DNA from: Albifimbria verrucaria
Taxonomy: Eukaryota > Ascomycota > Sordariomycetes > Hypocreales > Stachybotryaceae
Assembly (NCBI GenBank): GCA_020081605.1
Contig: JAHREC010000019.1
Span: forward strand, 682,001 to 746,000
Direction of reading: 5' to 3'
DNA length: 64,000 nucleotides
Below, piece by piece: positions 47,101-58,103 of this stretch. The notes below the pieces were generated by a model, which was given only the letters and a program-made list of their open reading frames with translations, was not told where the DNA came from and did no database searches. How positions within the stretch are numbered: position 1 is the first letter of the stretch; each line of letters begins with the position of its first letter. A program made the position numbers and the translations under genes.

Positions 47101-47399
47101 ATGACAAGGTTTAGTGAGCTTATTGGGTGTCTATAGGGGTAGCATTGGGGCCATGCGGAAGCAGGACCAGGAGCAGGACCAGGCGTCTTTGAACTTCTAG
47201 AAGAGACACATGGTGCGCTCGGCCCAGGGTCCAGCCAAGATCGGGGAGACGTACCGTGGAGATCGGTCAGGACCGGGGACTTTGAGGACGCGTCGTCCAT
47301 ATCAACGGGCTGCAGCAGCGCAGGAGGATCCCTGGCCGAGGTCGAGAGGGTCGAGAGGCCGTCCGCCCTGACAACAAGCGGTGGCGCATCGGTAGGCAT
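44135..47399 (-). CDS. WDR44/Dgr2-like WD40 protein with C-terminal zinc-ribbon-like motif
   Basis: The start at 47399 gives MPTDAPPLVVRAD; introns follow after VLTDLHG and near 46873-46925. A basic/Ser-rich N terminus contains SRLSRINTPQPSRDKD, then IFLRTN and SIAQRLRGPGRPES, then after another intron KGTSFLSRLSMRGSWKK and EPTRYIRVKPHNKKDKDFNH. WD repeats then read EFEGHTNDVLALSWSKNNFL, LSSSMDKTVKLWHLSRSECL, YIICGSEDRKAYIWDLKQP and IIITTDRSGTIKVFRQDC. The disordered tail ends in CDGCGSIDYKLNK and MALVCNKCG, a CxxC-x(n)-CxxC pair typical of the fungal forms. Missing bases are inferred at about 46320-46335 (LLKA/AIWAAEFS), near 44945, near 44600 and in the exon ending about 46700. Human WDR44 binds Rab11 in recycling endosomes; yeast Dgr2 is poorly characterised. 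N-terminal exon borders are approximate. Confidence 0.85.
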
Positions 47400-47840
47400 T
47401 TTCCATGCTGCTCAGGGCGCAAACGGGCCCCGGGACAACACTGACAGCTATGGGAGGCGGCGGCAGGCAAGCTAACAGAGCGGAGAGGGGGCGCAAGGCT
47501 CGGTAGATTGGCGAATAACAGATTGGTGCAACAGGCGCGACGAGGTTGAGAGAAATTGGTGAAAAGCGAATCCGAAGAGTCCGAGGCGGGAGACGAGGAG
47601 GAAATGGGCTGGCTAGCTGGACGGTGGGATGGATGGTGGATTGGATGGGACGGGGCCTTGGACTAAGCTGACGGGAGCCAAAAAAGCCGAATCCGCGGAT
47701 GTGTGCAAGCCAGGGTTGGCAGGCTAGGAGGGTGCCCGTCAGGATGGGGGCCGGCGATGCTTGGGCACACCGAAAATGCGGGTAAACGAGGGTTTGGTAC
47801 GTGTAACCGTCGTAGGGAGGAGACAGGGAGCTGTAACGAA

Positions 47841-47870
47841 AATGCGATGCGATGCGATGCGATGCTATGC
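47841..47870. repeat. Pentanucleotide microsatellite (GATGC), six imperfect units
   Basis: Units AATGC GATGC GATGC GATGC GATGC TATGC lie head to tail in the spacer upstream of the WD40 gene. Confidence 0.9.
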
Positions 47871-50179
47871 GACCGGGGTTCGTGAGGATGCGTGATCAGC
47901 AGAGCTTTATTCGTTGGTGGAGCCGGCCTCGACTACACGCTATTTCAGGTGATTATTGGCCGGTGTTGTCAATAACGATATGGTTCAGAGGAGGAGGATT
48001 GGCTTCCAAGAGAGAGCCAACTGCCGAGATGTTTGTTCGGTGTCAAGGGGCGGTGCAGACACCTGGGAGGAGGATGAGGAGAGAGAGGAAGAGAGAAAAG
48101 AGAGAGGCTGCGACAAAAGGCGGAGAGGAAAAGAAACGTGGTTGCGCCGCAGGTACCTGCCAATACGCGGGACGACGTCGATGGCTTGAAGATACCCTGG
48201 GAAGACCTAACAGCGTGGCCGGGAGGGGCTGGGGACCAGGTACAGGGCTTGTCCTTCCGAGACAGACAGGCTGATGCAGTGGTTCGCAGTGACTTGCAGT
48301 GTGCTTGCTGGGGAAGGATCAGAGCTGCAGGAAGCCAGAGGTTAATGATACAACGACATCAGCCGAAGACTGGAGGGACGTGTTTATGGCAATTGACAGG
48401 CACGCTTTTACGGTGTTTCATTTCCCATTTGTATTCTCGATCCCTGGCTTCGTGCCGACGGGCGAGTTTAAACAAGGAATCCCAATCGCCCGCGCAGCAG
48501 AACCGGCAATCGTGTCAGACGTCAGAAGCCCAATATTTGAACGTTGACGTATTGGAGGAACAAGCTAAAAGACGACCCGGATCCCTGTGCAGGGCCCCAA
48601 GACTGGTCCCTCCGTGGAGCAATTCTGCCAAGCAAGATACATACTGTGCGTGCCCAGCAGCTGGAGCAAAGTGCATCCATCCAGCACAGTATACGCAAGC
48701 CTCCGGCCTCGAGCCCTCCGTACGGGAGGGTGTGGTGGAGAGCCAGAGGAAAAGGAAAAGGCCTGGGGGAAGAAAGAGGAGATCAGCCAGCCTTCTCTGA
48801 GACGGGTTCGCGATGGGCGCAAGCCATCGAGGCCTTAGCGGGCCGTGGGGTAGGGAGCTTCGCAAACTTCGGTAGGCCGTTGTTCAGCGAAGACTAAGAT
48901 TGATTCGTTTCAAACGCGTTTTTGGTGGGTTTGGCCAGCAGCGGGTGATTGAATGTCTCTGGTCCAGTTTTGGCATGTGGTTCGTCTGTAGGGTCCATTC
49001 CTTCATTTGATGACGTTGACCATTTTTGGCGCATAGTCTGTAGCTGGGAGCATTCCCCTGGTTTCCCCATTTATTTCGAGACTGGCCTTTTTCTTTTCTG
49101 GAATGGGGCTCTACCTGAATACGCGTATGTCCCCGTATGGAGGAGGTACGCACATGGGTGAATTACTCGCTCCTCCGTCCATACATAGGAGTCCAGACTA
49201 CCTTACCTACCTCCCTACTAATATGCATAATACAGTACAGTAAGATGTTAAACATGCTATAAGGTAGGTAATTTCCACAAATGGACGGGGGCCGTGTCGC
49301 ATTGTCTCGCCCGTGGCTGAGCAGGTCCGGAACAGGCAGCTCATGTAAGTCAGAGTCCTACAGCGATGCCACAGAGGCTCGGCACATGGAACCCCTGCGC
49401 GGAAGAAAATAAAACAAGCATCGTCAAACGAAAAGGATTGTTCTGTGGATTTTCCGAAATCGTCACCCTCGCCTCGCACTCACACACACACAGAGAGCGC
49501 GGTCCCGATCTCCCGTCTGGGCACACCTCATCTACGATCCACCCAGCGTGCCCACGCGGGGCTAGACAAGTCGCCGTGTGTGGAACAAACAAACCTGGAG
49601 CGCATACGAAAGCCAAGGCTGGTAAACTGGTAAAATTGGTAAAATAAAGTGCATGACAATACGAAATGTTGACTCCTCGGCTCACGCCGGTTACCACGAG
49701 TCCGCGGGCTCCACCCCAAAACCTCCATAGGAGCTTCGGGAGAACACTCGAGGCCGACGACAACTTGTGCATGGTGGCATCACACGTGCGCTATTAGTTG
49801 GAGTGACACACACTTCGTGATCGTGGAGTAATCCTATCCTTTCTTTACATTGCTGCCTTGACGCCAAACTTGATGCCTCGTAAGCACTGGCGCCTTTCAC
49901 TCCTGATGCTGGCACCAAATACTCGCTGTGCCCCGGACCTGCATCTGGTTGCCTGAACGAGGCTCTGTTCTATCTACGAATTGCTGATAGTGCGGCATTT
50001 CAAGCTCAATGCGCATCCACTATTTTTCTTCATCTCATGTCAGTTCCAGAGCCCAACGGGTCGGTCCAACCTTGAAGAGTACGATGCTCGAAAATCGCTA
50101 GCGGTCAAGGGTAACAAAACGACAAAAGAATGAAAAAGTGAGGCCAGCATCATCATCCACCCTTCCACCCATCTCTTGT

Positions 50180-50226
50180 CATCATCCTCATCCTCATCCT
50201 CATTCTCACCCTCATCCTCATCCTCA
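50180..50226. repeat. Hexanucleotide microsatellite (TCATCC)n, about eight imperfect units
   Basis: TCATCC/TCATTC/TCACCC units run for about 47 bases, 400 bases before the Pelota start. Confidence 0.85.
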
Positions 50227-50626
50227 GCCCGAAATTTAAGGTCCGCCACAGGCCGCCAGCCACCCCACTAAGGCACCAACGACTTGCCCCTCCAAAAGGG
50301 TACCTACCTACCCGTAGAGGTCCAGTAAAGATACTTGTAATTGTAAGCCCCGTAGCAGACTTGCACGCGACCGCCACCAAGCCCAGGTAGCGCCCAAAGC
50401 AAGTTCATGTACCCATCTCTCAAGGTAGCAACCCAAACCCGTGGGATCATCAGCCTCAACGCCATCATCCCAAACCGGTTTCGTCTTCTGCCAAAAACAA
50501 CCCCCAGTCCCCAAAGATATCGATATCGACCAACAATCCCCCGTCGCCTCAAGTCGAGACCGTCTCCTGAGTAAGCGAATCAAGTCACATCCGCCTAGAC
50601 ACGCTACCTGGGATCGCCGCGCCAAC

Positions 50627-52014
50627 ATGAAGTTGATTGCGCGCAACGTCCCCAAGGACCTCGAGGACCAGCAGGTCTCGCTGCTGCCAGAGGATCCCGA
50701 GGACATGGTCAGTCGCTGTTCTGCCCCTCATCCACCCCACCTTGTCTCAATGACATATCTCATCATCGTCACATACACATTCATACACTCGCTCACTCGC
50801 CTGTCACTCAAGTTTGGTCGCCTCTTTTCAAAGACATCACCACTAACATTACATCATTCTTCTAGTGGCATGCCTACAACCTCATCGTCCCTGGTGATTT
50901 GGTACACGGCCATGCCCTCCGCAAAGTTGTCTCCATCAACGCCGGCACCAATGCCTCCTCGTCCGAAAGGGTTCACACAGACTTGACTATTAAGGTCAAA
51001 TCTACCTTTTTCGACCCAGCCATCTCTTCCCTACGTGTATCTGGCGTTGTCGCCTCGGAAAACGACCATGTGCCCTTAGGCTCTCATCACACCCTCGATA
51101 TTGAGGTCAACCGCTCCTTCACCGTCATTAAGCCCGATGGATGGGACTCTGTGGCCAAGGATACCCTCTCACAAGCCCTCTCCGATGACAAGAACGGCGC
51201 CATGGCCGCCGTGGTCATGCAAGAGGGGCTGGCAAACATCTGCCTCATCACCCAGTTCCGCACAGTGCTCAAGACCCGGGTAGAGAGCGTTGTTCCCAAG
51301 AAGCGAGACGCAGCCTCAGATCAAGATGCCGGTATGCGCCGCTTCTACGAAAAGACCCTCGCCTCGCTATTAAGAGCTATGGACTTCTCTGAGTCACGAC
51401 CACTGCTGCTCGCGAGTCCCGGTTTCGTGGCTACAGATTTCAAGGCGTACATCGCAAAGCAAGGCCGCGACAAGTCCGACAAGGTTTTAACGGCCGTCGC
51501 CAAGCAAGCGACTGTTATTCATTCCAATACCGGCCACATTCACAGCTTAAACGAAGTTCTCAAGAGTCCCGAGGTCCTCGCCAAGATGAAGGACATGAAG
51601 TTCGCTCGCGAGGCCCAGTATATGGACGACTTCTTCGACCTTCTAAAACTCGACGATGGCCGTGCGTGGTACGGCTCCAAGGCAGTGGAACAGGCTGTCG
51701 CTGACGGCGCTGTGGGGCCTGGTGGTGGCGTCCTTCTCATCAATAACTCTCTCTTCCGCAGCGAGGATCTCGCTACGAGGAAAAAATATGTCGCCCTCGT
51801 GGATAAGGTCCGCGCCGACGGCGGCGAGGCTCGTGTCCTTAGCAGTGACCATGAGAGCGGCCAGCGACTGGCCATGATAGGCGACATTGCCGCCATGTTA
51901 AACTACCCCATGATGGATCTGGATGATGACGACGAAGAAGAGGCGGAAGCACCAGTAAATAGAGACCGAAGAGAGGAAGAGGAGGATATTGGCATGCTAG
52001 ACAGCGTCATCTAG
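50627..52014 (+). CDS. DOM34: Pelota / Dom34, ribosome rescue factor
   Basis: With Hbs1 the protein enters the A site of stalled ribosomes and splits them in no-go and non-stop decay. Exon 1 (50627-50707) gives MKLIARNVPKDLEDQQVSLL then PEDPEDM. The intron is 50708-50865, and exon 2 starts WHAYNLIVPGDLV. Following are GMRRFYEKTLASLLRAMDFS, the central-domain motif LLLASPGFVATDF, VIHSNTGHIHSLNEVLKSPE, and a C-terminal eRF1-like domain with GAVGPGGGVLLINNSLFRSE. It lacks the GGQ tripeptide of true release factors, as expected. The acidic tail (MDLDDDDEEEAEAP) is usual. 409 residues, no frame break. Confidence 0.96.
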
Positions 52015-52457
52015 AAGAATAGAGAACCTGAAGACATGACAATTCCTCATGATGATGAAAGCTGCCTACCCTAGATACGCCATACGTCATGTCATCACCA
52101 CATACAATTAAATGCTCGTAACTCCGAGGCCTAAGGTGAGGTTAAAAGGCCACGCATTCACGGTAGCAGATCGAAGGCATTTTTCTCATTCAATATCATT
52201 TATGTACTATGTTATTGCTGGTGGATTGTAATAAGAATACATTCAACAATCAAGTCTTGATTGTGAACATACAGCCTCAATCCCGCCATCCCCACTTCCC
52301 TTAAACACACTGCCAAGCACTTAAGCTTGTGTTAACCCACCGTGCCGTTTGCGACTCACAACTATCAGACTGACATTGAGTCTTCTCTGTTGCATATCTG
52401 ATTGTTTACTCGGGCGTCTTCACGAACCAACCGACAAGGACGGCTAACTTGACAAAC
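52015..52457. other. Intergenic spacer, 0.44 kb
   Basis: 3' flank of Pelota and promoter of the aldo-keto reductase; same orientation. Nothing else seen. Confidence 0.5.
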
Positions 52458-53498
52458 ATGGCGGCAAAACTATCTCTTCGGTCAACTTTCAAGCTCAAAT
52501 CGGGTTATGAGATCCCTTTGCTTGGATTTGGTGTAAGTTTATAGAGAATGTAATTACCACAAGAGATGAAACCCAATAACTGTTACTAGGTCTACCAAAT
52601 GTATGCTCCCTCCATAGACTGAGAAGAGCCTATTGCTAACCCGATACGCAGGCCAAGGGACGATGCCACCAACTTATGCCAGGAAGCTCTGAGAATTGGT
52701 TACAGACATGTTAGCTTCATCACAGCCTTTTATCTTATGATCATACTCACCATCCTAGATCGACTCAGCGTCTGCCTATACCAACCAAGGCCAGTGTGCG
52801 GCCGCAATCCCCGCCTCGGGTATCCCCGCTCCGAAGTCTTCTTCACCACCAAAGTCCCTCGCCGTGCCAAGCCTCTCGGGTATCAGAACGTGCTCGATCT
52901 AGTTGAGCAAGCGCTGTCCGAGACTAAACTTGACTACCTGGATCTCGTGCTAATCCACTCGCCGTATGGCGGCTCTCAGAACCGCAAGGACGCCTGGCGG
53001 GCCCTCGTGGACTCTGTGGCCGCCGGCAAGATCCGCTCCATTGGTGTCTCCAACTATGGCGTTCACCACCTTGATGAGCTTGAGTCTTACATCTCCGAGC
53101 TCGAGACGCAGCGTGGTGGGCCTGGCACCGGTGGTGTCATCTCCGTGGGCCAGTGGGAGATACACCCTTGGCTCACCCGCCCGGATATTGTAAAATGGTG
53201 CCGCGACCGCGACATTGCCATACAGGCGTACTGCCCCATCGTACGCGGCCAGCGTTTCGGTGAGCCGGCTGTCAAGAAGCTTGCAGAGAAATACGGCAAG
53301 ACGGAGGCGCAGGTGTTGCTACGGTGGAGCCTACAGAGAGGTTACGTGCCGCTCATCAAGTCGGCAACGCCATCGCGTATTGCAGAGAATGCAGCACTCT
53401 ACGATTTTGAGCTTACAGAGGAGGAGGTTGAGAGCTTGGCAACAGATGATTACAGTCCGTGTGCGTGGGATCCCACCGTTGAGCCACTGGGAAAGTGA
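52458..53498 (+). CDS. Aldo-keto reductase, one apparent deletion
   Basis: This NAD(P)H-dependent (beta/alpha)8-barrel reductase acts on aldehydes or ketones. Exons are 52458-52532, 52590-52600, 52652-52709 and 52760-53498. The reading is MAAKLSLRSTFKLKSGYEIP then LLGFGVYQM, ATNLCQEALRIGYRH, IDSASAYTNQGQ (catalytic Asp and Tyr), FFTTKVP (Lys), YLDLVLIHSPYGG (His), IRSIGVSNYGVHHL, WEIHPWLTRPDIV and VPLIKSATPSRIAENA (cofactor phosphate site). One base is missing in the C4 run at 52824-52827, between IPASGIP and RSEVFF. Length is about 315 residues with no leader. Substrate is not predictable. Confidence 0.92.
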
Positions 53499-54038
53499 TG
53501 CTAGCTGGGGATGAATGATCCACGAGTGATATTGGAGCAAGAGACTTGCATACGTGCTTTACATTCGAATTGCATCTTGCATGCATTTCCCCATACCTAA
53601 GAACATATCCCAAGGTTCTGTGAACCTATCGGTATCTGTTTTTGTATTGACCATGTATGAGAGGTGTTAAGAGTGAGAGTGCGTGGTTGAGCTCGCCAAC
53701 ATGAGTTGTAACAAAACCAGAAGCTTTGTGTACACAAGAATCACAAACAGGTAATGGATTCAAACTTACTCCAGGATATAAACAATATGGCTGAACAGCA
53801 AGCATTGATCGCAATGATGGTGGTCTAGGGTGAGCAGCTTGGACGTCAGAGATGGAAAAGTTTGGTCACGTGTAAGCGCTCCGTTCTCGCGTACAGACAT
53901 GGCCATCTCACCCCGCGTCTCCCTCTCACATTCATGCTTCGACGTGTCCAGCCTCAAGACAGCTTCACTTGCCGACATTGAGTAATGCTCACAACCAATT
54001 TGCATCTGGAGGCTTCAAGAGCGCTCGGGTGCTTTTGA
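53499..54038. other. Intergenic spacer, 0.54 kb
   Basis: 3' flank of the reductase and upstream of the disordered protein, whose true start is unsure and may lie slightly downstream. Nothing else recognised. Confidence 0.5.
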
Positions 54039-55813
54039 TTGCCTCTATCGATACTCACCAGTCACACCTCGAGCTTTGCTCCATGTCCTCGTCGCCATCA
54101 TGCCGATACAAAACACCTTCACGCTCGTGCCCACAGCGGCCGCCCTCGCGCCTCGAACCCCGACCGGTGGGCGGCCGATGACCTCAAGCAGGTCAGCAAG
54201 GCGTACAAGGCCGCGAACCGCATGCCCAAGATGTCCCGCGCCGACCGCATCAAACAGGAGCGTGCAGAGCAGGAGCGCATTCGCAAAGAGCTGGAGCGGG
54301 AGAAGAGCGCTGCTAAGGCCAAGGCCGCGCGTGATAAGAAGAAGGAGCAGGAGAGGGCCGAGCGCGAGGAGAGGAAGAGGAATGGGCGGCCACTGGTGGA
54401 TGTGCGTGCGAGCCAGAATACGATGACGAGCTTCTTCACTCGAGGACCGATCAAGCCAAGGGAAATAGTTGCCCTGCAAGTTCAAAACGAGCAAGAAAAC
54501 AACAAGAGGGAGCAAGATGTTCAACAGGAACATATTGAACAAGAGGAGACCGGACAAGAGCAAACTGGACAAGAGCACACCGAACAGGAGCACATCGAAC
54601 AGGAGCACATTGAACAGGAGCAAAACGAGCAGAACCAGCTCGAGCAAAATCAGACTGAGCAGGAGAACGATGTGTCTGTGGATCGACAACTTCCAGAAAA
54701 TGGCCCCATTAGGAGATGAAATCCGAGGCTGTTGTCCCGTTGGAACAGAAAGAGCCCCAAGCAATAGACCCGGAGAAGCTGTTACTTGAGGACATGGAGG
54801 GTCTTGTTGATGTGGAGGACGTTGACGATATCGACTTTGACTTGCTCGATACAGATGCTCTGAATCTGGATCTGGATCTCTTATGCGCAAGCAAAGGTCC
54901 CAGTCGATCCGAAAATGCGCACAATTCACCAGTCCCACCGAAGGCCCCAAAGCCTGTTCTGGATAAACCCACTCCAGAACGCCACAGACCAGAGACACCA
55001 TATGAGCGAGATCTGGGTCTCACTTTAGCGAAGAAGCGCAAATGGGAAGATTCAGAGCCGCGGAGAAATTCGAGTTGCGAAGTGCGAGTGACACCTATGG
55101 GACCTCCTCCGCGACCGCCTCCTCCGCCTCCGCTCAGTACGCAGTATATTGGCGACATTGATGATTTCTTCCCCACAGCGTCTCAGCAGATCCGTGAGCT
55201 GGATGAAGAAGACATTGATATCACTAGACAATGGATGCCACCACCGCCTGTTTTCCACAAGCCATCGATACGAGCTCAAGAGCCCGTACCAGCACCACGC
55301 CCTCAGCCAATTGAGCCAGCAACACCCGCTGTTATACCAAAGTCTTCGCCCAAGCGCTTCTTCACCGCCTCTGGCTCCCAAGAGCTCATGTCTTTGGCTC
55401 TCCACCGCAGCATTCGCACCGCCAAGCTAGAAGAGCTGCAGCAGAAGGACCGAATGCGTGTTGAGGCGGGCATGTTACAACAGCAGGAAACGTTGGGCCG
55501 ACGGGAACAAAGTCGCCAGCAGAAGAAGCAAAATGGTTCCCAGGACAATAAACCACAAAACAAAACATCGACAAGCATCACACCAAAACAACAAAAGCCA
55601 TCTTATGAACCTGCAATGAACGAGAAAAAGGCTGAGAAACAGGCCCCTTCGAGAAGACGCCTGAAAAGAAAGAGGCTAGTATCGACAAGGAGAATGCCCC
55701 CGCAGGCCACAAGAGACGACCTACCTATGTCTCTCCTGACCTCGTCCCAAGAAACAGACTACGGCGGCCAATGGCTGGACGAAATCCCGCTCGACATCCA
55801 GCTACTGCTATGA
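54039..55813 (+). CDS. Disordered protein with coiled coil and Q/E pentapeptide repeats, function unknown
   Basis: The locus reads as one protein if a base is added near 54700 (between DRQLPENGP and KSEAVVPLEQKEP); otherwise it is two frames of 226 and 365 codons. Order: a short N terminus with WAADDLKQVSKAYKAANRMP, then a highly charged helix (SRADRIKQERAEQERIRKEL), then TMTSFFTRGPIKPREIVA. A Gln/Glu repeat region follows (EQEHIEQEHIEQEQNEQNQL), then an acidic patch DVEDVDDIDFDLLDTDALNL, a poly-Pro stretch (MGPPPRPPPPPP), YIGDIDDFFPTASQQIRELD, a conserved-looking KRFFTASGSQELMSLALHRS, and the end GGQWLDEIPLDIQLLL. The start could be 54039 or the ATG at 54083 with two further missing bases. 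No catalytic domain is seen; charged and low-complexity composition suggests a nuclear scaffold-type protein, which is inference only. Confidence 0.65.
54497..54671 (+). repeat. Coding Gln/Glu pentapeptide repeat array
   Basis: About ten copies of a 15-base unit encode variants of (H/Q/N)xEQE, e.g. EQEHIEQEHIEQEQNEQ. The nucleotide units (CGAACAGGAGCACAT and relatives) are close enough to suggest recent slippage. Confidence 0.8.
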
Positions 55814-56851
55814 CCCCAACACGACGACACGATCAACACCCGTCTTTCACGTACAAGACGAACCCAGAGCATGTCCTGCTCACCATATACCTAGGCGTTT
55901 CTCACACTATTGCTAACACCGCCGAAGAACTAGAGCTTCGCCACACGGCCAGTGGCTACATGATTATCTATATGAACAGGGAAGGGCGTTCTTCAGCATT
56001 TTATTTTATTTTTTATTTGTCTTTGAAGCATTTGCAGCCTGGAACGGCTTGGCTTGATTAGCGGCATAGCGCGGGACGGGGATAATGTCCAAGGAAATGT
56101 TCTAGCACGGAGAGGAGTTAGTCTTTTGCAATGAGAATGAGACATGTTTTCGTTTTGATCAGATTGAAGCGTGTATGGGACTTGTAAGAACCATCTGATG
56201 TCATTCATATATCAAGCATGGCGGATCATGAAGCGACGCCTGCTTCTCCAGCCATGACATGCCAACTCATAAGCATGGGATGAGCAAAAGGCCACGCCAT
56301 ATCGTCCAGGAAGCTCTGAAAGATAATCGGGCGGTCAAAACCTACGAGGACACATCACAACCAGAGATGATTCATCATACCAGACAATCCACATAGGTAT
56401 CTCGACCAACTACACTGGTATCTTCCGTCCCTTTCGCCGCGTAGACACTTGCCCACCGCGAACCACGCCTTTGAAGAGCCTTTCCGTCCTGACACGCCTA
56501 GCCCCAGCCTCTTTTCTTCCTTGAAGAAGAATTATATGGTAAAAAGTAAAAAACCAACAAACGCCCCAAATCCATGCCCTGTGCCCCTATCCGTTTGTGT
56601 CCATTGTTCCATGTATCCGCCTCCCTTTATAACCATCGAGCGAAGAGAAAAGAGTACGGGAAGTATTCGTCAGAACACCCCGTCGTATATGCGCTCATTC
56701 AAACAGAAAACGTAAAATGTACAATGTCGAAATCGTACATCGTCGACACACCGATGCTCATCGCCAGTTTCGCCGGGTATGCCTTTCGTGCGCCGCCGCC
56801 CCAAAAAGAAGACAAAGAGAACTGGCTGAAGGAAAGAAAAAATGGTAAAGG
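55814..56851. other. Intergenic spacer, 1.0 kb
   Basis: 3' flanks of two convergent genes. Only short, non-conserved frames. Confidence 0.5.
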
Positions 56852-58103
56852 CTACAGGAAGATGCCCACCCACTCCGTCTTCTGCGCCACTTTGGTCTCG
56901 CAGTCTTCTACCGCGCACCGGATATCGTTGGGTGCGTTGAGTGGTGTTTCTCCGCTGAGTAGGCGGAAGCCCACACCCTCGGGCGAGGCTTTTGTGGGCT
57001 TGCGGTTCTCGAAGCAGTCGGCGCAGTAGACCTAGGTATTTGGTTAGAACTGGATATAAAAAAAAGAAAGAGAAAATAGGAACACTGGGTGAATATTGAC
57101 TTACATGTCCACACTTCTTTAACGCCCAGAAGTGGTGCTCTCCTGGTGCCCGTTTCCTCTTCTTCCCCGCTACAGCCGCCGGCCCTTGTGATGCCCCTCC
57201 TGTAGGGTCATACGCCAACTCTTCGTTGCATGCAGGACAGATAACCACCGATTCAACACTGTCCTCGTCCGGGTTTGCACACGTATCCCGCGTAAAATCT
57301 TTGCGTGGGGTGCGACTGCCTCCATGGGGGTTTTGAGCCCTCTCCATCGTTGCTGGCCGACTGGAACGAGTTCAACGAGACGTTGAGCTGCGGTTGGGCA
57401 AAATTGCTGCGCACCACGTCCACGCCAAACAGTCCTGCCAGGTGCCTGCCGAACCCTCTGGCCAACCCAGCTGTGGCATTCATAATCTCGAAGCTGATAA
57501 GTTCGTCGGGTAGCGTGCCGGGGAACCTGTTGAAGGCGTTTCGTGAGTGCTGCGATCGTAGGCGGCGGTGGTCCTGCGGTCGTTCGTCTTCGGGCGAGTC
57601 GTCGGTTAAATCGATATGTGTAACGGACGGCGCGATAAAGGTACTCCCATCGCTTCTCGACAACCGTGGGGCGAGGCTCTTTGCGACCCTGTCCTTCTTG
57701 GATTCCTCGGCAGCGGCAGCGTCGGCCTCGTCATGACCGGCGAATCGGGTTCTTCGGTAAGATCGATGACGGCGGGTGCCGCCGCCGGCGGCGGAGGCTG
57801 ACCCGGAAGGACAAGCGAGTTCGTGGCATGGTGGGAGAAGTGGTGGTGGGGCGGCGGGTAGGGAGAGTTGCTCATCTGTGTAGGGCGTCGTCGTTCGTTT
57901 CTTCGAGCAGAGTCTCGCTGAGCTGGCGTCACGGAGCGGATGTGACGGCTCATGAGGCGCGGGCGTGGGTGGAGGAGAGACTCGATGGTGTTTGCAGCCG
58001 CGCGGTGGTTCGACGTGGTCTCGGCGTGTAAGAAGACAATATCATCCTCGTCATCCTCGCTGCCGGGGAAGCTGAGCCCAGCACTCTCGGCTCGCGTGGC
58101 CAT
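56852..58103 (-). CDS. RING-finger protein with SUMO-interacting motifs (candidate SUMO-targeted ubiquitin ligase)
   Basis: The start at 58103 gives MATRAESAGLSFPGSEDDED then DIVFLHAE. Two clear SIM-like motifs follow, AVIDLTEEPDSP and THIDLTDDSPEDE. The middle has GTLPDELISFEIMNATAGLA. The C terminus has SVVICPACNEELAYDPTGG, a basic KKRKRAPGEHHFWALKKCGH, then across the intron 57032-57104 VYCADCFENRKPTK and IRCAVEDCETKVAQKTEWVG before the stop at 56852-56854. The Cys/His order (CxxC...CGHxxCxxC...CxxxC) is RING-like. Two breaks, at about 57655-57680 and 57326-57330 (G5), are missing bases. Multiple SIMs before a C-terminal RING is the layout of STUbLs such as Slx8/Rfp, but RING completeness is not certain and a zinc-binding scaffold role is possible. 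Confidence 0.7.

Larger units (their letters stand above)
47400..50626. other. Long gene-free stretch, 3.2 kb
   Basis: Divergent promoter space of the WD40 gene (minus) and Pelota (plus). The longest frame (48138-48800, plus) has no domain, leader or biased codon use, and competing frames on the other strand are equally long. It holds a GATGC and a CATCCT repeat. It may contain long 5' leaders or an unrecognised non-coding RNA. Confidence 0.5.

Noticed and set aside
48138..48800. 220-codon plus-strand frame in the long spacer
   Set aside because: No domain, no leader, no support from splice signals, and equally long frames on the other strand.
53969..55001. Large minus-strand frame (318 codons) opposite the Q/E-repeat gene
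   Set aside because: It mirrors the repeat and charged helix of the plus strand as Leu-rich sequence. The plus frame has the sensible composition.
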